The notes beneath the pieces were generated by a model. That model made no database searches, was not told where the DNA came from, and was given only the letters and a program-made list of their open reading frames with translations. A program made the position numbers and the translations under genes. Below are positions 1 through 9,283 of a stretch of DNA of 64,000 nucleotides, in pieces. The DNA lies in contig CAYFHO010000008.1 of NCBI GenBank assembly GCA_964342825.1, positions 1-64,000 of the forward strand, given 5' to 3'. Positions within the stretch are counted from its first letter, which is position 1. Every line of letters starts with the position of its first letter. The stretch is from AAA164-E04 sp964342825 (GTDB lineage: Bacteria > Verrucomicrobiota > Verrucomicrobiia > Limisphaerales > AAA164-E04).

Positions 1-266
1 CCAGGCAGAGTAACTTTTTTATTCGAAACTGTCAGATCTGATCGTAACTAATACACATCAATTCCATCAGTTGTTGGCCTTATTTTCAGTCCTCATGAAA
101 TGTTCGGGCTAGGGGGGCTCAGTAATTTCAATGAACTAACGTGGATAGCTTTGATGCTTTCATTTTCTGAGTCAATCAGAGAATGATTTAAAGCCTTTTG
201 TTGCTTCTTGCCTGGCGATTCTGTTATGGTTTTTCCGTTCACCAATCAATTTTCTGGATCGATCAT

Positions 267-1517
267 ATGATGCATACATTAAATCCTTTTCTCAAAAGGT
301 TACAAATACACATCCGACAATTTTACCTTCTTGGATCTTTAGTTCTCATCGTTTGCAGCTCTCCTTGTCAGGCTAATGATTCTGCACCATTGAAAGTTTT
401 TGTCTTGGTAGGACAATCTAATATGCAGGGGCATGCCCACGTCCGCACCTTTGAACACATCGGAATGGATTCGGAGTCAGCACCACTATTACGGAAAATG
501 CAGAATGAAGAAGGGCAACCCAGGGTTTGTGAGGATGTCTGGATATCTTATCTCTCAACCAATGGGATCAGACAAGGCCGATTGACTGCCGGTTATGGTG
601 CCAGTGAAGATAAAATAGGACCTGAATTTACATTTGGACTTTTCATGCAGCAACATTTAGACGGGCCCATTTTGATCATCAAAACCGCTTGGGGTGGCAA
701 AAGTCTTCATACGGATTTTAGATCCCCTTCAGCCGGTCCTTACATTTTTACGGACACTCAAAAAGAAGGTTTTCGCAAGCAAGGAAAGGATTTTGAGGAG
801 ATCAAAACTGAAAGAGCCGCTGCAACAGGGCACTACTATCGCTTAATGCTTGGGCATGTGAAAAAAGTGCTGGGAAACATCAAGAGCGTCTATCCCGATT
901 ACAATGAACAACAGGGGTATGAGTTGGCTGGAATGGTCTGGTTTCAGGGGTGGAACGATATGGTTGATCGTGGTGTTTATCCGGAGCGGGATCAACCTGG
1001 TGGATATGACCAATACAGTGATGTTTTGGGGCATTTTATCAGGGATGTCAGAAAAGATCTATCGGCTCCTGAACTTCCGTTTGTCATTGGTGTTCTCGGG
1101 GTGGGAGGTCCTGTAGAGAAATATGGGCCATCTCAACAGAGATACAAAGGCATTCATCAGAATTTTCGTTCTGCCATGGCTGCTCCTGCGCAATGGCCTG
1201 AATTCAAGGGCAATGTCTCCAGTGTATTGACTGAAAATTACTGGGACATGGAATTAGTGGCTCTTCGAGAAAAAGATTCTCAAGTCCAACGGAAACTTAA
1301 ATCCATGGTGGCCAACGGTGAAATCCAGAAAAACGAACAGAACTCCTGGCGAGAAAAGTTGAGGGCTGAAGCTTTTACCCCTCTTGAATTGGAAACATTG
1401 CAGAAGGGTGTTTCGAATCAGGAATATCACTATCTTGGATCTGCAAAAATCATGGCACAGATTGGTAAAGGGTTTGCCGAAGCAATGATCGGTTTAATTG
1501 ATAGTGATTCACGCTGA
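267..1517 (+). CDS. Secreted SASA-family carbohydrate esterase (sialate O-acetylesterase-like)
   Basis: This is probably an exported esterase that removes acetyl groups from glycans, of the SASA (DUF303/SGNH-like) family. The nucleophile block GQSNMQG holds Ser51. It is followed by TAWGGKSLH, a WFQGWND block and a C-terminal YHYLGSAKIM block with the catalytic-type His, in the family order. The ATG at 267 gives a 416-residue protein with a basic N-terminus and a hydrophobic stretch (about residues 18-32), a plausible signal peptide. A TTG 69 bases upstream would add residues ahead of it and is less likely. A beta-propeller gene and a sulfatase follow on the same strand, which fits a polysaccharide-degrading cluster. 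The fold and esterase class are clear; the substrate is inference. Confidence 0.8.
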   Translation: MMHTLNPFLKRLQIHIRQFYLLGSLVLIVCSSPCQANDSAPLKVFVLVGQSNMQGHAHVRTFEHIGMDSESAPLLRKMQNEEGQPRVCEDVWISYLSTNGIRQGRLTAGYGASEDKIGPEFTFGLFMQQHLDGPILIIKTAWGGKSLHTDFRSPSAGPYIFTDTQKEGFRKQGKDFEEIKTERAAATGHYYRLMLGHVKKVLGNIKSVYPDYNEQQGYELAGMVWFQGWNDMVDRGVYPERDQPGGYDQYSDVLGHFIRDVRKDLSAPELPFVIGVLGVGGPVEKYGPSQQRYKGIHQNFRSAMAAPAQWPEFKGNVSSVLTENYWDMELVALREKDSQVQRKLKSMVANGEIQKNEQNSWREKLRAEAFTPLELETLQKGVSNQEYHYLGSAKIMAQIGKGFAEAMIGLIDSDSR

Positions 1518-1578
1518 TCCTTCCAAAATATTTCACACCATTCCATTCAATCAACCATCCATAGACCCTATAGATCTC

Positions 1579-2727
1579 ATGAAGCTTCGCCAGAATACGC
1601 CTAGTTTATTTCTGTTTTTTACCCTTTTACTGCAGTTTGCAACATTACCTCACAAAGTGAAAGGGCAGGGCGATGAACAACCTGTAGGTGCCAGCCAGAC
1701 AACCGGACATTTCTTATATGTTGCCACACCCGGTATACGTGATTATCTGGGGTATGGAGGACATGGTTTGGTGGTTTTGGACATCGACAATCATCACCAG
1801 TTTGTCAAACGCATTCCAACTCAGGGATTCCATCCAGACGGACGCCCAGCCAACGTCAAAGGAGTAGCCGTCAGCCCGGAATTGAATAGCATTTACATTA
1901 CGACACTTTATTCACTTCAACGTATCGACTTGGCAACGGAGAAACTTGCTTGGGAAATTCCTTATTCGGGAGGATGTGATCGTATGTCGATTTCTCCCGA
2001 TGGGATGACGATGTATTTACCCTCTTTGGAAAAGGATTTCTGGAACGTAGTCAGATGTGACAACGGAGAAATTCTTGCAAAAATTAAAGTTCATTCCAGG
2101 GCTCACAATACGATCTATGGGGCTTCCGGACGTTGGGCTTACATGGCTGATATTGGTTCCCCGCTGTTACACGTAGCAGACACCTCGTCTCATACAGTTG
2201 ACCGGAAAATCGGTCCATTCAGTGCCGGGATCAGACCGTTCACCATTACACACGATGAAACCAGAGCATTTGTCACCGTCAACGAATTGCTTGGTTTCGA
2301 GGTAGGCGATCTGATCACAGGTAAAAAGCTGGCAAGCATCAAGGTGCTAGGTTGGGATAAAGGACCAGTCAGAAGGCATGGGAACCCAAGTCATGGGATT
2401 GGATTGACCCCCGACGAAAAAGAAGTTTGGGTGTGCGATGGGCACAACATGCGCATCCATATATTCAGTGCCCACCCACCTTATCAGCAGCAGACGACCA
2501 TTCCGTTGAGCGATATGCCGGGGTGGGTCACCTTCAGTATGGACGGTCAGTATGCTTACCCTTCCAGCGGGGAAGTCATTCACGCCAAAACTCGAAAAGT
2601 GTTGTATTTATTGCAGGACGAAAAATACAACACGGTCTCCAGTGAGAAGATGGTCGAGGTATTTCTGAAAAATGGAAAAGTAACTCGAGCTGGTGATCAA
2701 TTTGGAATTGGTAGACTTGGGGAATAA
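1579..2727 (+). CDS. Secreted beta-propeller (YVTN/lactonase-like) protein
   Basis: This 382-residue protein looks like an exported seven-bladed-type beta-propeller of the YncE/YVTN class. Blade-like units recur, such as LYVATPG, VVLDID, SPDGMTMYLPS and TPDEKEVWVCDG, with the usual small-residue turns and W/Y at strand ends. The ATG at 1579 starts a Lys/Arg-led hydrophobic signal peptide (residues 1-25). An in-frame TTG at 1498 would overlap the esterase gene and put 27 polar residues in front, so I reject it. The gene lies 61 bases after the esterase and 45 before a sulfatase, so co-transcription is likely. Such propellers bind ligands or act as lactonases; no catalytic residues could be assigned, so the function is open. 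Confidence 0.7.
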   Translation: MKLRQNTPSLFLFFTLLLQFATLPHKVKGQGDEQPVGASQTTGHFLYVATPGIRDYLGYGGHGLVVLDIDNHHQFVKRIPTQGFHPDGRPANVKGVAVSPELNSIYITTLYSLQRIDLATEKLAWEIPYSGGCDRMSISPDGMTMYLPSLEKDFWNVVRCDNGEILAKIKVHSRAHNTIYGASGRWAYMADIGSPLLHVADTSSHTVDRKIGPFSAGIRPFTITHDETRAFVTVNELLGFEVGDLITGKKLASIKVLGWDKGPVRRHGNPSHGIGLTPDEKEVWVCDGHNMRIHIFSAHPPYQQQTTIPLSDMPGWVTFSMDGQYAYPSSGEVIHAKTRKVLYLLQDEKYNTVSSEKMVEVFLKNGKVTRAGDQFGIGRLGE

Positions 2728-2772
2728 ATATTAAGCAAATTTTTTGTCTGAAATAATTGGTTTTCAAACGAT

Positions 2773-4347
2773 ATGATGAAGACAAGACTTTGTTTTTGGG
2801 GAATCATCAGTCTGTTGATTTGTGGAATGACGATTGCGCCTGTGGCGGCTCAGGGGCAGCCTCCTAACATCGTCATCATTTTTGTGGATGATGTAGGATA
2901 TGGAGACTTGGGTTGCTATGGAGCGACCAAGGTGCAGACCCCAAACATCGATCGACTCGCAAGTCAGGGAAGAAAATTCACCGATGCACATTCAGCATCT
3001 GCTGTATGCAGTCCATCCAGGTATGCCTTAATGACAGGTCGTTATCCCGTGCGGCATGGCAATTTGTGGAACCCCATTTTTCTTCGTGTTCCTCTGGTGA
3101 TCGACCCATCCAGAACCACGATTGCAGATTTGGCCAAAGAGGCCGGATACATGACGGCTTGTTTTGGAAAGTGGCATTTGGGTTTTGGAAAAAAGCGTCC
3201 AACTGACTGGAATGCTCCTTTAAAACCGGGACCTCTTGAACTGGGATTTGATTCTTATTTTGGCATACCTGTGGTGAATAGTCATCCACCATTCGTCTGG
3301 GTGAACAATCATCATGTGGAAGGATTGGTGAAAGACGATCCATTCGTATATGGAGAAAAGGCCCAAACCCGGTTGTTCGATGAAAAATTTGGAATCAATG
3401 AAATAGGCGGCGCCAAGTCTGCCCATGCACTCTATGATGATGAAGCCGTGGGAGAAACACTGTCCCGCAAGGCAGTAGAATTCATTGACCGTCATTCCAA
3501 CAAAAAGAGTCCCTTTTTTCTTTACCTGGCGACTCATCATATTCACCACCCTTTTACTCCAGCTAAACGGTTTTTGGGCAGCAGCAATGCCGGACCATAT
3601 GGTGATTTCATTCACGAACTGGACTGGTTGGTGGGAGAGGTCATGGGGGCATTGCATTCCAATGGGGTCGAAGGTGAAACCTTGGTCGTATTTACCAGCG
3701 ACAATGGCGGCATGTTGAACAGAGGTGGACAGGAGGCATGGAGACGCGGCCATCGTCTGAACGGGGATTTATTGGGTTTCAAGTTTGATGCGTGGGAAGG
3801 GGGCCACCGGGTTCCTTTTATTGTTCGCTGGCCTGGACACATTGAACCCGCCTCAGTTTCTGATGCCTTAGTATCAAATGTGGATTTGTTCGCCACCGTT
3901 GCGGCCCTGGTGAATCGTGAACTAAAGCCGAATGAAGGCGAGGATAGTTTTAATTTGTTGCCCGCCCTTCTCGGAGAGCCTGGAATTGAGGTTCGGGATC
4001 ATTTACTCATCGCCCCGGCTCGAGAAAAGAATCTTTCACTCAGACATGGAGATTGGGTATTTATCAGTGGACAAGCGGGAGGTGGATTTGCCAGTAAAAA
4101 CGTAGGAGACCATGCCTTTGGAGGCCCTGCCGCTCACCTGTTTACAGGTCATCAAAATTCAGACATTGAGGCAGGTAGGATAAAGAGCGATGCTCCTTCC
4201 ACTCAGCTTTATAATCTCAAGAGGGATCCTCAACAAAAAGTGAACCTTGTTTCCAAATTTCAAAATATTGCTTCAGATATGGCATCCAGAATAGGTCTGA
4301 TACGAAATCAATCCACAGCCCCGCACGCGCAACCTGTTCGTGAGTAA
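2773..4347 (+). CDS. Secreted type I sulfatase (arylsulfatase A-like)
   Basis: This enzyme should hydrolyse sulfate esters on a carbohydrate outside the cytoplasm. The N-terminal 26 residues form a signal peptide ending near APVAAQ. The Ca-binding acidic pair is Asp39-Asp40 (FVDDVGYGDLG). The CSPSR signature holds Cys79, the residue that formylglycine-generating enzyme converts to FGly. TSDNGG (Asp310, Asn311) supplies further metal ligands, and a GKWHLG block is present. Length (524) is normal for family S1. No formylglycine-generating enzyme gene is seen in this window. It closes the esterase/propeller/sulfatase run. The target sugar cannot be told from sequence. Confidence 0.93.
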   Translation: MMKTRLCFWGIISLLICGMTIAPVAAQGQPPNIVIIFVDDVGYGDLGCYGATKVQTPNIDRLASQGRKFTDAHSASAVCSPSRYALMTGRYPVRHGNLWNPIFLRVPLVIDPSRTTIADLAKEAGYMTACFGKWHLGFGKKRPTDWNAPLKPGPLELGFDSYFGIPVVNSHPPFVWVNNHHVEGLVKDDPFVYGEKAQTRLFDEKFGINEIGGAKSAHALYDDEAVGETLSRKAVEFIDRHSNKKSPFFLYLATHHIHHPFTPAKRFLGSSNAGPYGDFIHELDWLVGEVMGALHSNGVEGETLVVFTSDNGGMLNRGGQEAWRRGHRLNGDLLGFKFDAWEGGHRVPFIVRWPGHIEPASVSDALVSNVDLFATVAALVNRELKPNEGEDSFNLLPALLGEPGIEVRDHLLIAPAREKNLSLRHGDWVFISGQAGGGFASKNVGDHAFGGPAAHLFTGHQNSDIEAGRIKSDAPSTQLYNLKRDPQQKVNLVSKFQNIASDMASRIGLIRNQSTAPHAQPVRE

Positions 4348-4540
4348 TGGATTTTGTTGTTTGTTGGGATAACCTTTCGTGACTTGACGCGGTTTCTGCA
4401 TTGGTATGGCGGAATTTCGACTTTCAAAGGAATGAAATTTGAACTTTATTAAGTTGCATTCATCAAGGGAACACAGCCAGATTCTTGTCGTGCCTTTTGA
4501 GCCTGGGCACAGGTGGTAGGGATTTTTTAAAATGCTGGAA

Positions 4541-4554
4541 CCGGAACATTCCGG
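4541..4554. promoter_or_regulatory. Short perfect inverted repeat, possible operator
   Basis: The 276-base gap between the sulfatase and the large sensor kinase holds no gene that I can support. Within it the 14 bases CCGGAACATTCCGG have two perfect 6-base arms with a 2-base spacer, about 70 bases before the kinase start. A dimeric regulator could bind there, but a repeat this short also occurs by chance. No convincing -35/-10 pair was found in the gap. Confidence 0.2.
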
Positions 4555-4623
4555 ACGATCTTTGATCTAATTCCTTTCCATCGAATTAAAGGAGCCCCGA
4601 AAAGATTTTGGTAAAGAACGAGC

Positions 4624-7600
4624 ATGGGGAATAAGAATCATTCTGTAATAGACCGAGCTTTATATTGCTCGATTGTTCTCCTGTGCTCTCTCCTCGTCTT
4701 GTTGCCCGCAAAGCAAGCTTGTGGGCAGGAAAGGATCTTCACTCAATGGGAGGATATCGCTGGGCTGAGTCAGGCCGAGTTGCTTGAAGAATTACCGATC
4801 GCTTTAGTGGGGCAAATCATTTTCTTTAGAAATGATCAACCGTTTTTCGTCATGCAAACCGGTGCCAACATGGTGCCTGTTTTCTTCAAACGCTCTTTGT
4901 CCAATTTGCAAACGGGAGATTTCGTCAAAGTAACCGGTACCACAACTTACTCCTTTGATCGGCCGGGTATACGACTGACATATTTGGAACCCACCGATCC
5001 TCTCATAGAATCGATAGATATGGTGGACTCAAAGGAGCTCACACTGAGTGATCAGTCGTATTTTTCTTATACCTCCAAAGATGGATTTGTCTCTGACTTT
5101 GAAGAGATTGAGGATGGTTTTTTACTAGATTTTGTCATCGATCCTGAAAAAAACATTTGCCTGTTTGTTCATTCCAAACAAGTCGATCTCGATGGAATTC
5201 ATACATACATAGGGAAACAGGTGCAGGTTTCCGGAGTTTTTCTACCATTTAAGGCAGACTTGAAAGGAGAAAAGATGCTTCCAACGATCTGCATGAATGC
5301 CAGTTCCAAACTGGTTCCGATTCATGACTTCCTGGTTCAGAATCCAGTCTCGTACCAAAATTTAGGAGAATTCGTGAAACTTGGTGAAACCCCGATTGTC
5401 ATGGATGGCACTCTTGAACGCAGAGAAAGATCATGGTTTTTAAAACATCAGGACATGCTCATTGGTCTGGATTGGGAGAACAATAATGATCAACTGATTG
5501 GCAAGAGTGTCCGCTGTATTGGATATGCCAGTAAATCTGCAGATAATGTCAGCCTTTTGCACACTGTGGTTTTTCAGCCCTTAAAGCCATTAAACTCTGC
5601 TGAGATAGAATCCACTTCTTTGCAACGGGAAGATTACGTTTGGAGAAAAAGTATCCCTCCTTCTGAAAATATCCTTCGATCAATCAAAGAAGTCCGGGAT
5701 TCCGACGCTTTAGCTGGCGATACACCCATCGGTGTGGATCTTCAGGCAACGGTGACCTACCATGATCCGAATCGTGAAGTTCTTTTCGTAGAAGACGATG
5801 ATGACGGAATTTATGTGCATGTCATTGATAAGGTGATTTCAAGAATCGCGGCTGGTTCATTGGTTAGGATCAGGGGTGTCAAAGAACGCGGGATAACTTC
5901 AAGTCTAATCGTCCTGGCGGATGCTCAGGTGATCGCTGAAAGCACAAAAAGGGAACCTAAGATTTGTGATATTTCTGAACTAATGACCGGTGAGATGGAT
6001 TGCAATTTCGTCGCAATTGAGGCCAGGGTCGAATTAGTCCAAAGAATTGATCATACTTTGGAGATAAAGCTTTTAAGTAACGAAGGCGCGATCAAGGCGA
6101 TCATTCCATTTTATCCTGAAAAAGAATCTTATGACTTTTTAATTGATTCCAAGGTCATGTTGACTGGAACTTGCGGTTTTGATTTCAATTCCAATAATGA
6201 AGTTGTCGGAATCATCCTCTATATGAACGATTATGATCAACTGACCATAATCGAACCTTCAAGATCTTCGTTTGATCAAGAGCCCATTACTCAGCTGACA
6301 GCAGAACAACTGGCAGCACAATCTCAAGTGGATTCCTCCCGGGTGTTACTGAACGGTCAATTTTTGGGATGGACTAACACCGGAGGTTTTTATTTCCAAA
6401 CAACAGCACAAGGTTTCATCGTGAATCCGATTGATGCGAACCTGGCGTTTAATTTTGGTCAATCCATTCAGATCCTTGGGTGGCCTCGCCTTCATGATAA
6501 TACTTTTGAGATCGTGGATGCGCTTGTCAAAGTTTCTGATCAAAATTCACAATTGCCCTTTCAGTCTCAATCTTCAAACGAGTTATCCAAGGGCAATCTA
6601 AACCGATTGATTCGCAGGGCTGGCATATTAACGCAGCAGAAGAAAGATGAGGAAAGCCTTACATTCCAGATTGATTCTTCAGGTCAACTTTTGACCGCTA
6701 TTATGAATTGGGATAATGCCATTGACGATGACATCACTGAGATCCGCTTGGATAGTACCGTTGAGATTGAAGGTATACTTGTTTCCGCGCCTGGTGATGG
6801 TTCCATGGGGGAATTACCGGTCATTCGAGTCACTGGACCCGAGTTTGTTCGTCAATTAAGTCCGCCCAGCTTTTTAACACCTCAAAAAGTATTTTGGCTT
6901 TTGTCCGCTGCCGGTGTTGTTGGGCTTGTCGCCGTATTGTGGGGGGTTACCCTTAAAAAACAGGTCAGCCATCAAACAGCAGAGATCAGGAAAACCATCG
7001 AATTGGAACGGCAGGCTAAAAAGCGATTTCAAAGGATTTTTGAATCTGCTTTGGACATGATCTTTTTATGCGATACCAGCGCCAGGGTGATTTCCATGAA
7101 TCAGGCAGGGCTTGAACTACTTGGCATTGAGTTGTCAGAAATCAAGGGCAAATCCATATTGAAATGGATTGCTCCGGGAGATAGAGGCAAGGCTGAAGAA
7201 GCACTTGGCCTGGGATCGAAAGAGGGACGCGCATTGGCAACTGAAGGCGAAGTCATTGAACTTCAATTCAAGACCAACAGTGGTCAACTCGTCTACGTTG
7301 AGCTTAGTTTGCGTGGATACATTTTGAATCGAGGCGGATTTGGTTACCAATGTATCGCTCGAAACGTGGACGCACGTAAACAATCCGAAGCACATCTGGT
7401 CAAAGCACGTGATGCCTATCGAGAAGCCAATCAGGCCAAATCAGCTTTTCTTGCCATGATGAGTCATGAATTGCGCACTCCGATGAATGGTGTGATTGGA
7501 ATGACTCAATTGCTGCTTAAGTCTTCGCTGGATAACGAACAAAAGGATCAAGCCGAAACCATTCTTGCCTCTTCACGAGGCATGATGAGATTGATTCTTG

Positions 7601-9018
7601 ATTTATTGGATATTTCAAGAATTGAGTCCGACCGATTAATATTAAATAAAGAATCCTTTGATCTTGTGAATCTGGTGGAGGAAGTGCTTGGCACGCTTTC
7701 GGTGGAGGCTGATCGAAAAAAACTGGATCTGACTCTGGAGGTGCAACCTCGAATGATTCGCCAATATCATGGAGATGCAACCAGACTCAGACAGGTGCTG
7801 CTCAATTTAATTGGAAATGGAATCAAGTTCACCGAACACGGAGGGGTGGCAGTCAAGATTAAGAACGGAAATTTGGCTTCCGAGGAAAATCAGGTTCGTA
7901 TCGAGGTGGAGGATACCGGAATTGGAATCGGTGATGTGGAGAAAAAAGATTTGTTCGAAGCTTTTGTTCAATTGGATTCTTCTGCAACCCGAAAATATGG
8001 GGGCGCCGGGCTTGGGTTGACCATCTGTAAACGGATCGTTCTGGCAATGGGAGGGCTCATAGGAGTAGAAGGTCAATCCAAGAGAGGGAGTTCCTTCTGG
8101 GTGGAAATTCCTCTCAAAGTCATTGATCAAAGATCGGTATTGCGTGTTCCACCCTTGAGGATTCCTTCGGAAGCTTCAGTTGTTCTATTGGTAACCAATA
8201 GTTCTGTTGTGCGAAGTTATTTTAGAAATCACTTTGAACCGACAAATTCAGAGGTGAAGGTTGAATCAACCACTAGTTTTGTGGAACGGACCAGGAATCA
8301 AAATGAGGGTTTTACGAACGAAACTTTCTTTGCCGTTATCATCGATGTTTCAAGACCAGGCAAATCCTTTCAGGATGCCATTTCAGTCTTGGCCAACGAA
8401 TCAGTAAGTAACGGTGTCAAGTGGATCTCCATAGAACCAATCAGCGGTCAATCTGAGCATGCACAAGTTCTAGAGAGGATTCCACAGCGGTTGAAAATAT
8501 TGAAGCCACTCACTGAATCCACCTTTCAGCTCGTATGTCAGTTTTTGAGTGAGGATGGTTCGGATTCACTCGAGGCGCATCACGAAAAAGATGTCCTAAA
8601 AGTTTCGGCTAATAACCAGGATCCAAAAGCTATTGTTGCAAGAGCAGGCCTAAAAGTTCTTGTTGCAGAAGACGACCCTATCAATCAGAAGTTAATCGCG
8701 CTCTACCTTAAGAAAATTGGCAGTCAAGCAGTCATCGTTCCTGACGGTAAACAAGTCCTTAACAAGCTTGTGGAACAAGAATTTGATGTCATTCTGATGG
8801 ACTGCAGCATGCCTGTGATGGATGGCTTTGAGGCTTCCAGAAAAATCCGGGAAAATGTCAAACACACGAATTTGCACATCATCGCGCTCACGGCGCATAC
8901 GCTGAAAGGTGACCGTGAACGTTGCTTTGCTGCGGGAATGAATGACTATCTTCCCAAGCCTTTGAATTTGGATTTGCTCACTGAAAAATTATCGCACTTG
9001 GTAGCCGATCAAAGCTGA
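4624..9018 (+). CDS. Hybrid sensor histidine kinase with large OB-like exported sensor region, PAS, kinase and receiver
   Basis: This 1464-residue membrane sensor kinase begins with a signal-type hydrophobic segment (about 14-32). About 720 exported residues follow, made of repeated segments that resemble OB-fold units, for example FVKVTGTTTYS, QVQVSGVFLPF and LVRIRGVKERG. A single membrane span lies near 755-775. A PAS domain follows (about 800-915), then HisKA with MSHELRTPMNG (His948), then HATPase with an N box (NLIGNGIKF) and G boxes DTGIGIG and GGAGLGLT. A segment near 1185-1310 looks like a degenerate receiver. The C-terminal receiver has EDD, phospho-acceptor Asp1393 (MDCSMPVMDG) and a late Lys. 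Phosphorelay is therefore expected, but no Hpt partner or output regulator is adjacent. The ligand is unknown. Confidence 0.88.
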   Translation: MGNKNHSVIDRALYCSIVLLCSLLVLLPAKQACGQERIFTQWEDIAGLSQAELLEELPIALVGQIIFFRNDQPFFVMQTGANMVPVFFKRSLSNLQTGDFVKVTGTTTYSFDRPGIRLTYLEPTDPLIESIDMVDSKELTLSDQSYFSYTSKDGFVSDFEEIEDGFLLDFVIDPEKNICLFVHSKQVDLDGIHTYIGKQVQVSGVFLPFKADLKGEKMLPTICMNASSKLVPIHDFLVQNPVSYQNLGEFVKLGETPIVMDGTLERRERSWFLKHQDMLIGLDWENNNDQLIGKSVRCIGYASKSADNVSLLHTVVFQPLKPLNSAEIESTSLQREDYVWRKSIPPSENILRSIKEVRDSDALAGDTPIGVDLQATVTYHDPNREVLFVEDDDDGIYVHVIDKVISRIAAGSLVRIRGVKERGITSSLIVLADAQVIAESTKREPKICDISELMTGEMDCNFVAIEARVELVQRIDHTLEIKLLSNEGAIKAIIPFYPEKESYDFLIDSKVMLTGTCGFDFNSNNEVVGIILYMNDYDQLTIIEPSRSSFDQEPITQLTAEQLAAQSQVDSSRVLLNGQFLGWTNTGGFYFQTTAQGFIVNPIDANLAFNFGQSIQILGWPRLHDNTFEIVDALVKVSDQNSQLPFQSQSSNELSKGNLNRLIRRAGILTQQKKDEESLTFQIDSSGQLLTAIMNWDNAIDDDITEIRLDSTVEIEGILVSAPGDGSMGELPVIRVTGPEFVRQLSPPSFLTPQKVFWLLSAAGVVGLVAVLWGVTLKKQVSHQTAEIRKTIELERQAKKRFQRIFESALDMIFLCDTSARVISMNQAGLELLGIELSEIKGKSILKWIAPGDRGKAEEALGLGSKEGRALATEGEVIELQFKTNSGQLVYVELSLRGYILNRGGFGYQCIARNVDARKQSEAHLVKARDAYREANQAKSAFLAMMSHELRTPMNGVIGMTQLLLKSSLDNEQKDQAETILASSRGMMRLILDLLDISRIESDRLILNKESFDLVNLVEEVLGTLSVEADRKKLDLTLEVQPRMIRQYHGDATRLRQVLLNLIGNGIKFTEHGGVAVKIKNGNLASEENQVRIEVEDTGIGIGDVEKKDLFEAFVQLDSSATRKYGGAGLGLTICKRIVLAMGGLIGVEGQSKRGSSFWVEIPLKVIDQRSVLRVPPLRIPSEASVVLLVTNSSVVRSYFRNHFEPTNSEVKVESTTSFVERTRNQNEGFTNETFFAVIIDVSRPGKSFQDAISVLANESVSNGVKWISIEPISGQSEHAQVLERIPQRLKILKPLTESTFQLVCQFLSEDGSDSLEAHHEKDVLKVSANNQDPKAIVARAGLKVLVAEDDPINQKLIALYLKKIGSQAVIVPDGKQVLNKLVEQEFDVILMDCSMPVMDGFEASRKIRENVKHTNLHIIALTAHTLKGDRERCFAAGMNDYLPKPLNLDLLTEKLSHLVADQS

Positions 9019-9232
9019 ATCAAACTTTAGGTTTCGTATGAAATCCTTTTTTGATTTGATTGTCTGGAGCATCCCTGAGGGAGGGTAATCTCATAATTTC
9101 ATCGCTTTTTCAAAAGACCCCGAATGAAGCAGAGTTGTTGCAGTTCAGAAAAGTGAAGTTCATTGACTCATGGAGTATTGCTGAGTGTTCGGGAAGGACA
9201 GTTCATGCATGAAGCGGTTTTGAGCAAGTTAC

Positions 9233-9263
9233 AAAAAAAGCCCGCTGGTTGTCAGCGGGCTTT
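9233..9263 (-). terminator. Rho-independent terminator of the DUF1080 gene
   Basis: A perfect 11-base stem (9237-9247 pairing with 9253-9263, GC-rich core GCCCGCTG) with a 5-base loop is followed, read on the minus strand, by seven Ts. It sits 20 bases beyond the stop codon of the minus-strand DUF1080 gene. On the plus strand only three Ts follow, so it should work mainly for the minus strand. The rest of the 265-base gap up to the kinase gene shows nothing else I can support. Confidence 0.9.
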
Positions 9264-9283
9264 GTGAAATAAGTGGAAGGTTT

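Noticed and set aside
1..266. Left-edge non-coding stretch
   Set aside because: No gene, RNA or convincing promoter could be supported; a TTG start inside it (198) only extends the esterase ahead of its signal peptide.
3220..3753. 177-codon minus-strand frame inside the first sulfatase
   Set aside because: It is antisense to a gene with complete sulfatase motifs; no motif of its own.
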